A stretch of 64,000 nucleotides of DNA, from contig WNNJ02001849.1 of assembly GCA_012934845.2 (NCBI GenBank), forward strand, positions 98,014 to 162,013, written 5' to 3'. Made by a program: the position numbers and the translations under genes. The notes beneath the pieces are model-generated. The model was given only the letters and a program-made list of their open reading frames with translations, was not told the DNA's origin and searched no databases. How positions within the stretch are numbered: the first letter of the stretch is position 1; each line of letters opens with the position of its first letter. Below are positions 52,943-63,330 of this stretch, in pieces. The stretch comes from Pomphorhynchus laevis. Lineage: Eukaryota > Acanthocephala > Palaeacanthocephala > Echinorhynchida > Pomphorhynchidae.

Positions 52943-55573
52943 ATGCTGTGCTTAACAATCGATGCTCAACAGCAGCAGCTTATCGGATTTACTATACGTC
53001 AACTTATATGTATAATCACGCTATTGTTAATAAATAGCAACAACAATAATAAAATGTTAAATGACGCTTTTACATTTATTGAAAAGAATTTTACGTCTGC
53101 GGAAGAACTCAGTACAAGTGGCGGAATTTTTGAAAGCATTAATTTTTCCACTAGCGACGGATATCCACCAGAACTGATAGCCATCTATCGATTCATAGCA
53201 CCGCCAAATCGCAAAGTATTCCTGAAATTTGATCAATTCCATCTATTTGATATAGCGCCGGAATGCTTTAACGATTATCTCGATGTATACGTAGATGTAA
53301 ACCCGGAGCTATTTGCAGTACCCGGACCGGATAAGCTACTCAACAGGTATTGTGGAAAGTGGAACCCAGGTCAGTTAATTTCGGTGAGTAATTCTATAAT
53401 TATGGCCATGTTTACACGTGATTTTCATGTTTCCAAAGGGTTTAATGGAACATATAACTTTATTGATGCTTATCCATACGTGAGGAACCGTGCTGCCGAC
53501 AGTCATAATTGTTTATTTCACTACTACTATGAAGAATCTCCACATCAGTCAGTATTTCATAGTCAGTTATACCCAGGTACTTATCTTCCAAATCAAAAAT
53601 GTGTTCACAGATTTATTGGAGCTTCAGACCAGCGGGTAAAATTAGCTTTTACAGATATTTCTATATTTAAGGGATTCGATCATTGTCCTTTTGATTTCAT
53701 TGATATCTTCGATGGCTATGACGAAAGTGCCCTGTTAATTGATCGTGTGTGCGGTGATAACAAAATTCCACGTGAACACAATTATACGTACTATTCAACG
53801 AAAAATATCATTACACTCGTATTCGTAACTCATTCAATAGAGTGGGAAGATACAACAACCGATGATAACGAAGATAAACCGCAAAGAGAGCGCAGGGGAT
53901 TCTCAGGGACATTTGAATTTTCAAATAATTTCATAGACTTGAGTTTTATTACAGGACAGCTTATACCGGGAACGGCATGCGATCAGCAATTTATTCATGG
54001 TAGTGTTGCGAGTAGAGGTATCTTCTACAGTCCAGTTTCTAAGCAGAGTGAAATAACATGTAAGTATACATTTATCGGCCATGATAATCAATATAGAGTA
54101 GACAGAATTAATGTACAAGTTTTGAATATTTCCGGATGTTCATCTTATCAAGATACGAATAATTCAGTCGATATGTGTTCATTGATAGCTAAACGTAACA
54201 TCGTTAGCAATTCTAGTCTGCTAAAAATATATGTAAACCCAAGCGTAAAATTTATAGCCGAATTTTCTTTCTCTTCGCTGTATGATATTCTGTGTAATAA
54301 GGATAAACCTATATTTCGAAATAGCTACGATAAAGCCGAAATCGATATACCGCATATGACATCGAATAAAAACTACCTATCTGGCTTAAATTGTTCTTTT
54401 GAGTTCGAAACTAACACGAGTGAAATTCTAATGTGGCAATTTCAAAAGTTTAATCTTTACTCAGGTGAGTCAAAATGCGATGAGGATTTTGTTACCACAG
54501 ATTTAACAAGTTATACACGGTCTATACGACATTTTAGACACTGTAATGGTAGCATTTTTAGACCATTACATTTCAATCTGTTGGCACCGAATAGTCGTCT
54601 AAAGTTCAATATATACACAAATACAAATGCCAAGTCTACTGGACCAGATGGATTGCGGATATCTTACCGCTTTCATTCATCCAATTTGATAAAACGTCGA
54701 TGCAAATTTCATTACGAATACCAAAATAATAAAATTCAAATAAACGTATCCCAATTGCTATTGAATGTCATATCGAATTGCCTTGAGTTATCATTTCTGC
54801 CAGGTACAGTTGAAATTCAACGCGGAAATCAGAATCTAATGTATAATCCAATATGCATAATTCCGATGCATTGCAACGAACTTGATACTCTATGCGAAAG
54901 CAATATTGCGTGTTTGCCAGCTTCCGTATATAGTCTAATTAAGTCGCCCAATAAGTCCATTCTGGTGAAAATATTGTCAATGGAGGATTCGCTAGCTAAA
55001 GTTTCAGAGCTAGACAGTATTCTATTAAAATTCTCAAGACACAGTGTTGTGCAAACGAATAGTCAATGTCTATCGAAAATGAAATGCACTGTCAACACAA
55101 CCGATGTGAACATATGTCAATCAGTTGATAATTGTTTTCTGAAGGATACGACAGCACAGATTCAACAACAATGTTCTCTAGACACGGACAAAGATTGCAT
55201 TGATCGATCAATTAAAGCCGGTAAAATGACATCTCGTTCATTGAAAGCATTATTGAGCACAATTACACTTGTTGTCATAATTATTTTAGCATTAATTATA
55301 TATTTATTTATGTCATCAAATGGTGACTTTAGGCGGATATCGAAATACGACAAAAGATGCATGTCACCTAAATCTGCAGTTCGATTCTTAAAATGTGAAT
55401 ATTTTATGAATAACTCGACAAGAAACAGGAATACAGCATCAATTAATATTCAGGAAATTGGCAATATTAAAGATTACGATGATATTCAGCCACGTATTTA
55501 CAAACTAACTGATAAAATTCACGCATCATCGTATTCGTCAATCGAAGGAGAAGTTGTTGTGAGTTTGGTGTAA
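52943..55573 (+). CDS. CUB-domain type I membrane protein (876 aa), single exon
   Basis: Hydrophobic residues 18-30 (IRQLICIITLLLI) form a signal peptide. CUB-like domains: about 60-174 (GGIFESINF...NGTYNF), about 190-328 (CLFHYYYE...HCPFDFIDIFDGY...GFSGTFEF), about 349-450 and about 460-580 (LNCSFEFET...GLRISYRF). Each has the C-x-F-(I/F) strand, an aromatic-rich core and a closing F-G-(Y/F)-F strand. A furin-like RERR sits at 315-318. A Cys-rich region follows, then a membrane span at about 770-791 (TLVVIIILALIIYLF) and an 84-residue cytosolic tail. There are many N-glycosylation sequons. Likely a cell-surface adhesion or receptor-type protein; partner unknown. Start: the first Met of the frame, before the signal. 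AATAAA overlaps the stop codon. Confidence 0.85.
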   Translation: MLCLTIDAQQQQLIGFTIRQLICIITLLLINSNNNNKMLNDAFTFIEKNFTSAEELSTSGGIFESINFSTSDGYPPELIAIYRFIAPPNRKVFLKFDQFHLFDIAPECFNDYLDVYVDVNPELFAVPGPDKLLNRYCGKWNPGQLISVSNSIIMAMFTRDFHVSKGFNGTYNFIDAYPYVRNRAADSHNCLFHYYYEESPHQSVFHSQLYPGTYLPNQKCVHRFIGASDQRVKLAFTDISIFKGFDHCPFDFIDIFDGYDESALLIDRVCGDNKIPREHNYTYYSTKNIITLVFVTHSIEWEDTTTDDNEDKPQRERRGFSGTFEFSNNFIDLSFITGQLIPGTACDQQFIHGSVASRGIFYSPVSKQSEITCKYTFIGHDNQYRVDRINVQVLNISGCSSYQDTNNSVDMCSLIAKRNIVSNSSLLKIYVNPSVKFIAEFSFSSLYDILCNKDKPIFRNSYDKAEIDIPHMTSNKNYLSGLNCSFEFETNTSEILMWQFQKFNLYSGESKCDEDFVTTDLTSYTRSIRHFRHCNGSIFRPLHFNLLAPNSRLKFNIYTNTNAKSTGPDGLRISYRFHSSNLIKRRCKFHYEYQNNKIQINVSQLLLNVISNCLELSFLPGTVEIQRGNQNLMYNPICIIPMHCNELDTLCESNIACLPASVYSLIKSPNKSILVKILSMEDSLAKVSELDSILLKFSRHSVVQTNSQCLSKMKCTVNTTDVNICQSVDNCFLKDTTAQIQQQCSLDTDKDCIDRSIKAGKMTSRSLKALLSTITLVVIIILALIIYLFMSSNGDFRRISKYDKRCMSPKSAVRFLKCEYFMNNSTRNRNTASINIQEIGNIKDYDDIQPRIYKLTDKIHASSYSSIEGEVVVSLV

Positions 55574-55574
55574 A

Positions 55575-56187
55575 TAAATTTGGTGTAATGTAAGATCAAG
55601 TGTTAAAAACATGTTAATACCTTTATTAAAGTTTTGTCTTTTTAAAATGTGTTTATAAACATACTTTGAAACTAATTAAATCTGTGATTGTACCAAGTTT
55701 ATTATATAAATGATAGCTTACAATTAGGAGTTTCTTCATGCATACCATATTACTTATGATATCCTAAATAATTATTTATTAAAAACATTGAAAAACAATA
55801 GATCATTTCAGATCGATTATTTTAGGTCGATTATCTTTGGGTCAAAGATTCAAGTAGAAAATTTTTCTTATGTAGTTAGATAATTGTTTTATGCCATATA
55901 ATATGATATAAATATGTGGTATACCATATAATATATGGTATGTCCTAACCTTATAATATTCTTTAGTTTGAGATTATGAAGATCGATTGAAATCGGGACC
56001 GGTAATCTTGTGATGGATGCTTAATTATCTATTGAATAGTTGCTAGTCACATAATGTGACTTTATATATTATATAAAAAATATATAATATATATAAAGAA
56101 CATAATTTTTTACATTACTGCTAGAGCCTAAAAATTGTATTGTATTAAAATTTATTTTTAATTTAACTTTAATGCATCTGTGAGCTG
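55575..56187. other. AT-rich intergenic after the CUB gene
   Basis: Small AT palindromes (CATATAATATATGGTATG region, 55900-55940). No gene. Confidence 0.45.
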
Positions 56188-56655
56188 AAATTCTTCTGGT
56201 TGTGGCACAATATTATCCTCACAGGTATTGTTCCTATTCTTGATACAGCAGGACGCTACTAATCAGTCTGGGTGGGTCTCATCAGCTGCTGACCCAGACC
56301 TACATTTCACGTTTCGACCCTTATTATCTGCTTTCTCCGTACACTGATGCTGATCGGATTTGAACTCGGGACGTCTGTATCTTGATTCAACGCTACATCT
56401 ACTTGGATGTCTGTATCTTCATTCAAGTAGATGCAGCCAAGTAGATGCAGCGTTGAATCAAGATACAGACGTCCCGAGTTCAAATCCAATCAGCATCAGT
56501 GTACGGAGAAAGCAGATAATAAGGGTCGAAACGTGAAATGTAGGTCTGGGTCAGCAGCTGATGAGACCCACCCAGACTGATTAGTAGCGTCCTGCTGTAT
56601 CAAGAATAGGAACAATACCTGTGAGGATAATATTGTGCCACAACCAGAAGAATTT
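56188..56655. repeat. Near-perfect SINE palindrome (219-bp arms, 30-bp loop)
   Basis: Arms 56188-56406 and 56437-56655; only one difference found by eye (CGGATT against TTGGATT). Each arm is the SINE from the tRNA-like B box (GAGTTCAAATCC) through CGAAACGTGAAATGTAGG, CAGCAGCTGATGAGACCC, TGATTAGTAGCGTCC to GCCACAACCAGAAGAATTT. A hairpin RNA of this kind would be fully double-stranded. Confidence 0.9.
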
Positions 56656-56706
56656 ATTTTTAATTAAAAGCTTTATTTGGCTTTACTAGCGTAATGATTT
56701 TAAAGC

Positions 56707-56861
56707 AAGAAGGCGAGAAAACAGGAATATTTATTTAAACAAGTAAACTTGCTAAATCTTTTGGTTATTAAAACTTACAGCCATGAAGATAACGTGCCAT
56801 AGTGCCGTCGAAATATTGGACTTTTGTAATCAAATAAATATTCCTGCTTCTTCGCCTTCTT
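56707..56861. repeat. Inverted repeat, ~30-bp arms
   Basis: AAGAAGGCGAGAAAACAGGA, ATATTTATTT at the left; AAATAAATATTCCTGCTTCT, TCGCCTTCTT at the right. Possibly a small foldback element. Confidence 0.7.
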
Positions 56862-57009
56862 GTAATAATTCGGATTGGAAACAAATTTTCTCGATGTTAA
56901 AGCCTTGAAACTTCACTTACAGCGATTTACCTGAAATTGCATTATTACACTATTACACATTTATATAAAACTAAATAAACTTATTATAATATAATATTTG
57001 ATGTATTAA

Positions 57010-57500
57010 AATCGTCTTGTTGGTAGTCGGTTGAATTTCATTTTGTTGAGATATTTCCGGACCTCTTCGACTAACTTGTATTTTAGCTGGCTACATAATA
57101 GCTTCAGCTATCAGGTCGCATTACGACAGAAAGCATGCTGTCCAGACAACTCCACAGAGCGGGACTCATCAGTGGACGTCTCTGTATCATCGTTGTTTCG
57201 TCCCTCAGCATGCACTATATTGACGATAAACATGGTGGTCCTCCATCAGATTGAAATGATGTATAAAAATCGTCTTGTTGGTAGTCGGTTGAATTTCATT
57301 TCGTTAAGATATTTCCGGACCTCTTCGACTAACTTGTATTTTAGCTGGCTACATAATAGCTTCAGCTATCAGGTCGCATTACGACAGAAAGCATGCTGTC
57401 CAGACAACTCTACAGAGCGGGACTCATCAGTGGACGTCTCTGTATCATCGTTGTTTTGTTAAGCATGCTGTCCAGACAACGATGATACAGAGACGTCCAC
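57010..57500. repeat. ~253-bp tandem repeat (about 1.8 units) plus short inverted scrap
   Basis: AAAATCGTCTTGTTGGTAGT to GGACGTCTCTGTATCATCG occurs from 57010 and again from 57263. 57468-57507 is an inverted piece (ACAACGATGATACAGAGACG, TCCACTGATGATA). The 143-codon frame over it repeats itself with the DNA and has no protein-like feature. Unit 1 contains GGGACTCATCAG...GTTTCGTCCC (57161-57204). Confidence 0.75.
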
Positions 57501-57509
57501 TGATGATAC

Positions 57510-58500
57510 CCAATATATATCCTCAAAATTAGTTTAACTAATATGTGTTTAAATATGTACTTAAAATTGCAGATTGTAATCATTTGGCATGAAACAGACA
57601 TTACTGGAATGAAGAAATCAGTTATTTTATTTTTAAAGGCTTTAGATAAAAAATCTAAAGAAAAATATTTTTATTTTTTTTACTTTTTTAACAGATATTA
57701 TTCCCACTGTAAATTTGCAGGAGCGGAAAAATATTAATTTGTACATTTTGCTTAAGCTTTTAAACTACACATTATGTTCCTTTATTGGTATTTAAATGTA
57801 ATTCCAAAATATTATAATATCGGAGAATGTTTCACTGTGCCATATGGTTTTTAATAGCTTTCTAATCGATTATAATGTCATTCATAATGTCTACAAATCT
57901 ATAATGTCATGTAAACATTCTTTTGATTAAAGTGGGATCAGATCCATGGGAGAAATAATCACGTGACGTCTGTCGAATAAACATATTAACACCTAAAAGT
58001 TTAATTTAATATAGTCTTTATTGTACATAACTGTTATATTTTAACTTTGGATATGTATGGCTGTTTAAATTTAAAAAAATTAAAATTTAAAAATTTCCAA
58101 ATTTTTTAATTGGGAACAATCTATTCAAAACAATTATTATTTGTATGATATAAATATTAGTGCATAAGAATGCAGATTCTTGCGTTTGTCCATTATGTAA
58201 ATTTCAGTGTTCTTATTTACTACATGTATTTCGTTATGTTCTTTCTAAAAAATATGACAAGATATTTCACTCGAGATTTTTTTTCTATTTTTTAATATTT
58301 TTATCTATTTCACTCGAGATATGAAATTTTATCTTGACATGTAAACTTTCTTGTAGACTTATCATAAGAGATGATAGCTAACGTCTTTATTGTGGCAGCT
58401 GCTTAAGCATTTTCTCAGAGTCACACCTAATATTAACAACCTTAATTTTTTGTTGGTATGCTGTCCTTAATCTTTTGTTAGTGTGCTGTCCAGGATCAAG
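57510..58500. other. AT-rich intergenic, no gene seen
   Basis: Nothing supported. Confidence 0.4.
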
Positions 58501-58537
58501 AGTGAAGTAGCTAGTTGTGCATCGGCACAATTGATCT

Positions 58538-58789
58538 TTGTTCTGTAATCCTGAGACAAATGATGCAACTTGGAACCACTTGCATAACGGTTTTCAAGAA
58601 CTAAAATTAAGAACGTGGTTATTTTTTACAAGAAACCTTGACATATATCCGGATTATTCAAACAAAAACCAAAATTTAATCCTTATGGGCAAGTTTACGG
58701 TATATTATGCAGCGAATGCAGCTGCTATTATGTGGGGAAGCATCAAGCAAATTGATCAAGAGAAGCAAACAATATCAATACACCATTAA
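58538..58789 (+). CDS. Unassigned ORF (83 aa)
   Basis: NPETNDATWNHLHNGFQELK, LRTWLFFTRNLDIYPDYSNK, then KFTVYYAANAAAIMWGSIK and QTISIHH. Its protein-like composition (Trp, Asp, Pro, His) stands out from the A/T background. There is no signal peptide and no known motif. Likely a remnant or single exon of an unrecognised gene; the downstream frame shifts after QEKQT. Confidence 0.3.
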   Translation: MFCNPETNDATWNHLHNGFQELKLRTWLFFTRNLDIYPDYSNKNQNLILMGKFTVYYAANAAAIMWGSIKQIDQEKQTISIHH

Positions 58790-60131
58790 ACGCGGTGATG
58801 TGCATTCTGCAATATTTAATCACGTACTTGATGAGGATCACAAAATAAACTTCGGCGATGTTCAAACCGTTTGTTTTTAGGACAACCTATCGATGAGATT
58901 TATCGATGAGTCTATTTATATTTCCAATTAGCTACATTCAATACCTGGCAACGAACCTAATTGAAAACTCAAATTACAAATAATGACAGGTATAACACGG
59001 AATTCGTCCGTATCGATGTTATGTATATATAGCTGTTTTTCATTTTATTTTCCTTGATTAAGACGTTATCGTCGAAAGTTGACAATTTTGTCAACAATAA
59101 AACACGTGTCTATAATGCCCATCAATCTCAAGAAAATAAAATTAAACTTTGAAAAATCATTTCTTTCATTAAATCAAAGTAACATTTATTTTAAATATTT
59201 ATTGATACAAATTCACATTTCGTAGAAATACTGAAATAAAAAATTAGTTTCAATTTCATTTTAATGGAATAACGTAATCAATGAATTTATTGGAATGTTT
59301 GAATGAAAATGAGACGTTTCTTGATTTTCTTGAATTAAATTAATGACTACTAAAATATTTTACGTTCACAGGTTGTTCCGATTGTAGTATGCCAATAATA
59401 AAAAATCACATAACATATCATTCTGCTTACATGTTATTAATTGTTCAAAAGAATATAACATTTAAATTAAAATGAGACCTGCTGATTTTTAAATTGTAAA
59501 AATTAAATGAAAATTGAATTTATTTTAAATGTTTCGACATAACAAATATTTACTTATCAGGATAGAAAATAGGCTGTTTGTATTGACTAAGAGAAAAGAG
59601 CAGTATATGAAAATATCACATTTATATAAATATATCACGAATTTAAATCTACAATCCCGTTCATATGAAAAAATCGCGAATTGTTAATATCACTTCATAT
59701 TAAGATACCAAACAAAAATCGCATATAGACAGAATACCAACTTAAATCGCATATGAACAGAAGGCGCACTTAAATATACAATCAAGCTGCTTAACGTTTA
59801 TACTAATTAAATACTTAAAGTCGTTTAAATAATATGATATTAATATTAAATAATATTATGATATTAAATAAAAAAATATCATATTAAATAATAATATAAT
59901 CTCGATTACGAAGTAATCGAGATCGACACTATTTTAGAATTATCTCAACTCAATGAGTATTAGGCATTTAAAATACTAAATACTAATTGCATAAATATTA
60001 TGCAAATGGTTTTATTTAATAGACTGGACTTCGATTCACGACTTTCAGTCACCATGTCACTTCTAGACGACCAATGAGTACCCGGCAACACTCATCAGTA
60101 GAATGAAGTACTCACTGGCCGTTTCGGTTGC

Positions 60132-60134
<3 letters not shown>
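58790..60134. other. AT-rich intergenic; GC-richer flank at 60020-60134
   Basis: 60020-60134 carries GTACCCGGCAACACTCATCAG and CTCACTGGCCGTTTCGGTTGCC, with CCAGTGAGTAC/GTACTCATTGG pairing. This is a possible SINE or element end next to the Penelope-like insertion. No gene elsewhere. Confidence 0.4.

Positions 60135-60196
<62 letters not shown>
60135..60196. repeat. (AT)n microsatellite, ~62 bp
   Basis: Uninterrupted AT repeat directly abutting the left end of the Penelope-like element. Confidence 0.95.
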
Positions 60197-60199
<3 letters not shown>

Positions 60200-60619
60200 G
60201 ATATTAACTAACCGAGCCAAATCAAAAACAAAATGACAAAATGTATATTTTTTAAAGCTTTCGGCGTGAGCCTTCTTCAGTAATTTACTAATCTAAAATA
60301 CTCAAACCAAGCACACAGCCAAAACTGCATAAATTTGTAATTGTGATCGAACATTCTAGAACATTCTAAGAACATACCTATAGTCTAAATGTGTGCTCAG
60401 TATTTAAGCTGAGATCTGTCATAAGTTGACCTATCCAGTAGTTCTCTGTGTTTTTGCGAGTAATATCGTTACTGATTTGTGCAATTAGTGTCGTATTCAT
60501 TACATGATCTGGATTTTGAATAATATGTCTTACCGCTCCATCATTGTTTAGCCTTTTAGCAGTTATATCAGATCGTCTATTGTTAGCACGTATATTAAAA
60601 GTAGATCCAAATATTAAAA

Positions 60620-61234
60620 GTAGATTTTAGATATATAGATGACGTGTTTTTGATATGGGAACATGGACGGCCAATGTTGGATGCATTTATTCAAGCACTG
60701 AATGAATTTAGCGAATTACAGTTTGTTGAGGAAAAACCTATAAATGGTCGTGTGACATTCTTGGATGTTGAAATGTACATAGACAATAATAATGTCTGGC
60801 AAACAACCTTGCACCGTAAATTTGAAGGAGGAAAATCATTAATACATGCTAGTAGCGCACATGCTCCCAAAATAAAACGATTACTCATTCGTAATGAGCT
60901 AATACGTATAAAAAAGATATGTTCAACCAACAATGAATTCTATAAACAATCGAATATAATGTGTCAGGAATTCAAAAATAGAGGATACAACAATCGTCTT
61001 GTGAGGAGACAATATAGAGAAATTATGAAAATGTCACAGCAAACACTATTAAAAGGAAAAGCTATGTCAAATAAAACAACAAATCGTTTATTTGCTGCCA
61101 TCACATTTCATCCCGCTCTAATGAATCTTCAAAAAGATTTAATATCGTCATCCAAAATATTCCAAAACAACTTCGATATAACATACTTAATCCATGCATT
61201 ACGTATCGCGCAGGAAAATCAATCAATGATATGA
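60620..61234 (+). pseudogene. Penelope-like RT, C-terminal half
   Basis: Open from at least 60620. RYIDDVFLIWEHG holds the catalytic YIDD motif C. It is followed by VTFLDVEMYI (motif E-like), WQTTLHRKFEGGKSLIHASS, then the thumb (ELIRIKKICSTNNEFYKQSN, QEFKNRGYNNRLVRRQYREI) and FHPALMNLQKDLI, typical of Penelope-like RTs (YRK-T-----LH--S-HP, L-R-K-ICS, GY). Fingers and motifs A/B are missing. It ends in ATGATATGA, overlapping the next frame's ATG by four bases, which is either a frameshift in the original polyprotein or a true overlap. Confidence 0.8.
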
Positions 61235-61677
61235 TAAAACATAGATCACGGAAACTAGGTAACCAAAGTGGCCCATGTGGTGGGGCAAGATGTAAATGTT
61301 GCAAACAAATGAGCAATAAGTCGACGTTCACTAGTGCCATAACTTACTCAACATATAAAGTCAAAGGAATGCTAAATTGCAAAACCAGAGGTTCAATATA
61401 CTTACATGAATGTGCCAACTGTGAAGCACAATACGTTGGGCAAACTGGATCTACTTTTAATATACGTGCTAACAATAGACGATCTGATATAACTGCTAAA
61501 AGGCTAAACAATGATGGAGCGGTAAGACATATTATTCAAAATCCAGATCATGTAATGAATACGACACTAATTGCACAAATCAGTAACGATATTACTCGCA
61601 AAAACACAGAGAACTACTGGATAGGTCAACTTATGACAGATCTCAGCTTAAATACTGAGCACACATTTAGACTATAG
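61231..61677 (+). CDS. GIY-YIG endonuclease domain of Penelope-like element 1
   Basis: GPCGGARCKCCKQM is the Cys-rich linker. Then MLNCKTRGSIYLHECANCEA, QYVGQTGSTFNIRANNRRSD (the GIY-like SIYLHEC and YVG signature, with Arg after T-N-(I/F)), IIQNPDHVMNTTLIAQIS and ENYWIGQLMTDLS. This nuclease nicks DNA to prime reverse transcription in EN+ Penelope-like elements. Open to TAG at 61677 with no stops, so this part is intact. Confidence 0.85.
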   Translation: MIKHRSRKLGNQSGPCGGARCKCCKQMSNKSTFTSAITYSTYKVKGMLNCKTRGSIYLHECANCEAQYVGQTGSTFNIRANNRRSDITAKRLNNDGAVRHIIQNPDHVMNTTLIAQISNDITRKNTENYWIGQLMTDLSLNTEHTFRL

Positions 61678-61919
61678 GTATGTTCTTAGAATGTTCTAGA
61701 ATGTTCGATCACAATTACAAATTTATGCAGTTTTGGCTGTGTGCTTGGTTTGAGTATTTTAGATTAGTAAATTACTGAAGAAGGCTCACGCCGAAAGCTT
61801 TAAAAAATATACATTTTGTCATTTTGTTTTTGATTTGGCTCGGTTAGTTAATATCTACATTTATATATGGAAAGAATTGATTTTATCAATCCTGAGTCAC
61901 ACCGATTAGAATATGCCGT

Positions 61920-62027
<108 letters not shown>

Positions 62028-62164
62028 CATAAGAGTTTCGTTTGAATCGGTATTGCTCGAGATTGCGAATAGCAATTCTTTCCGTATCTTTAGGGAGGGT
62101 TTCGAATCGAGCATATTCTTCAGCCTGCAAACTATCGTGGAATCATATCGAGTATATTTTGATA

Positions 62165-63320
62165 TTTGTAGTAACAAAAAACAGCAGAAAAACTCGATTT
62201 ATTATTTATTTGACGTTTCGGCTATTCGCCTTGATCACAAAAATATTTTGCACACAAGTGTCTACATGAATTCTGCTTTTATATTACACATATCTATCTA
62301 GAAGAATTCAGGGCGGATCTCGTTCTTTTTTCTTCAATGGATAATCGGATTGCGTATTTAGCATTCGATCGCAGATTAATTGTCAGATCCAATAATGTTC
62401 ACGTTTCTTTCGAATCGCTACATCAAGCAGATCACCCTCGATAATGGTTGTTTTTACGGTATGATTCGGATATTGTGCACAATGTTCGACAATTCTATCA
62501 GTGTTGAAGGTCAATCCTCTGGTAGATTCTTCCTTTTGATTTTGCTGTTCAGGTTTTTGACGTAATTTGTTTTGAACGTCTGCTCTCCTATTCGTTAATC
62601 TATCCTTAAGTGCTCGACCGGTTTCTCCGACGTACTGCAACTTGCAGTCAGTACATTCTGCCTGGTAAATTTACCTTCCGTCCGGTAGTTAAAGTTGCCT
62701 TTTATTTTGTAGGTCATGTCGGTGAAGGAGCTATTAAAGAATTTGGTTACTTGGATTTCTTTACAAGCCGCACAACAAGGTCTATTGCATTTCGTCATTC
62801 CTTCGTATGATCTAGCACTTTACTTTCTATTTGTTTGAATCTTAGAATGTACTAAAATTTTCAGAATACTCTGTTTTGTTTTGAAAAATACCTTAGGTTT
62901 TATTGAGTGAACCATTTCTTTCGGAACCGTCTCTTTGTATGCTTTGAGGATGTCGTGTGGCAGATTTTTTAACGCTGGATGGTTTGTTATGGACGTATAG
63001 CAATAGTCGTTCTTGTTAGAATCTTTCTTTTTGAGTAGTTATTCTCGTGAGATTTGCCTGACTTTCCGAGCCTGTTGAATTACTGTCTTCCGGCTGTAAC
63101 CTCTCTTCATAAAATGTTAAATGTTTGTCGGAACCTCCTGTTCGAATATTTTATTTGATGAACAAATCTTCTTGCATCGAAGCATCTCGTTAAAAAATCA
63201 TATTTCGTTTCATGTGCTTTGGATGACAACTGCGTTGATGTATGTACGTGGGTATCCAGTTTTCTTTCCTGTACATCCGTGTTTCGAATAGACGAAAACA
63301 TAAACGACATCATATGAACA
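62165..63320 (-). pseudogene. Penelope-like element 2, inverted partial copy (RT end, linker, GIY-YIG)
   Basis: Minus-strand order with frameshifts: AHETKYDFLTRCFDARRFVH, then MKRGYSRKTVIQQARKVRQI (RT thumb, 63290-63045), HPALKNLPHDILKAYKET (62975), KTKQSILKILVHSKIQTNRK, GMTKCNRPCCAACKEIQ, MTYKIKGNFNYRT, then IYQAECTDCKLQYVGETGRA (GIY-YIG core, 62670-62620), IVEHCAQYPNHTVKTTIIEG and KREHYWI. The 3' UTR contains TTTGACGTTTCGGC inverted (62208-62223 on plus). Several frames are needed, so it is inactive. The AYVG-less GIY site and Arg seem kept. Confidence 0.7.
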
Positions 63321-63330
63321 TAAACGAACA

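Larger units (their letters stand above)
60197..61858 (+). mobile_element. Penelope-like element 1, 5'-truncated, with inverted terminal copy
   Basis: Left arm 60197-60609 is an inverted copy of the element's own 3' part, right arm 61446-61858; both are 413 bp and I see no mismatch by eye. Between them lie the RT fragment and the GIY-YIG nuclease. (AT)n tracts flank both outer ends (60135-60196 and, after ~66 bases, 61925-62025). Such inverted partial copies are known for Penelope-like elements. High arm identity indicates a recent insertion. Confidence 0.85.

Noticed and set aside
57031-57462. 143-codon open frame with an internal protein repeat
   Set aside because: The repeat is the DNA tandem duplication itself; no start context, domain or codon signal supports coding.
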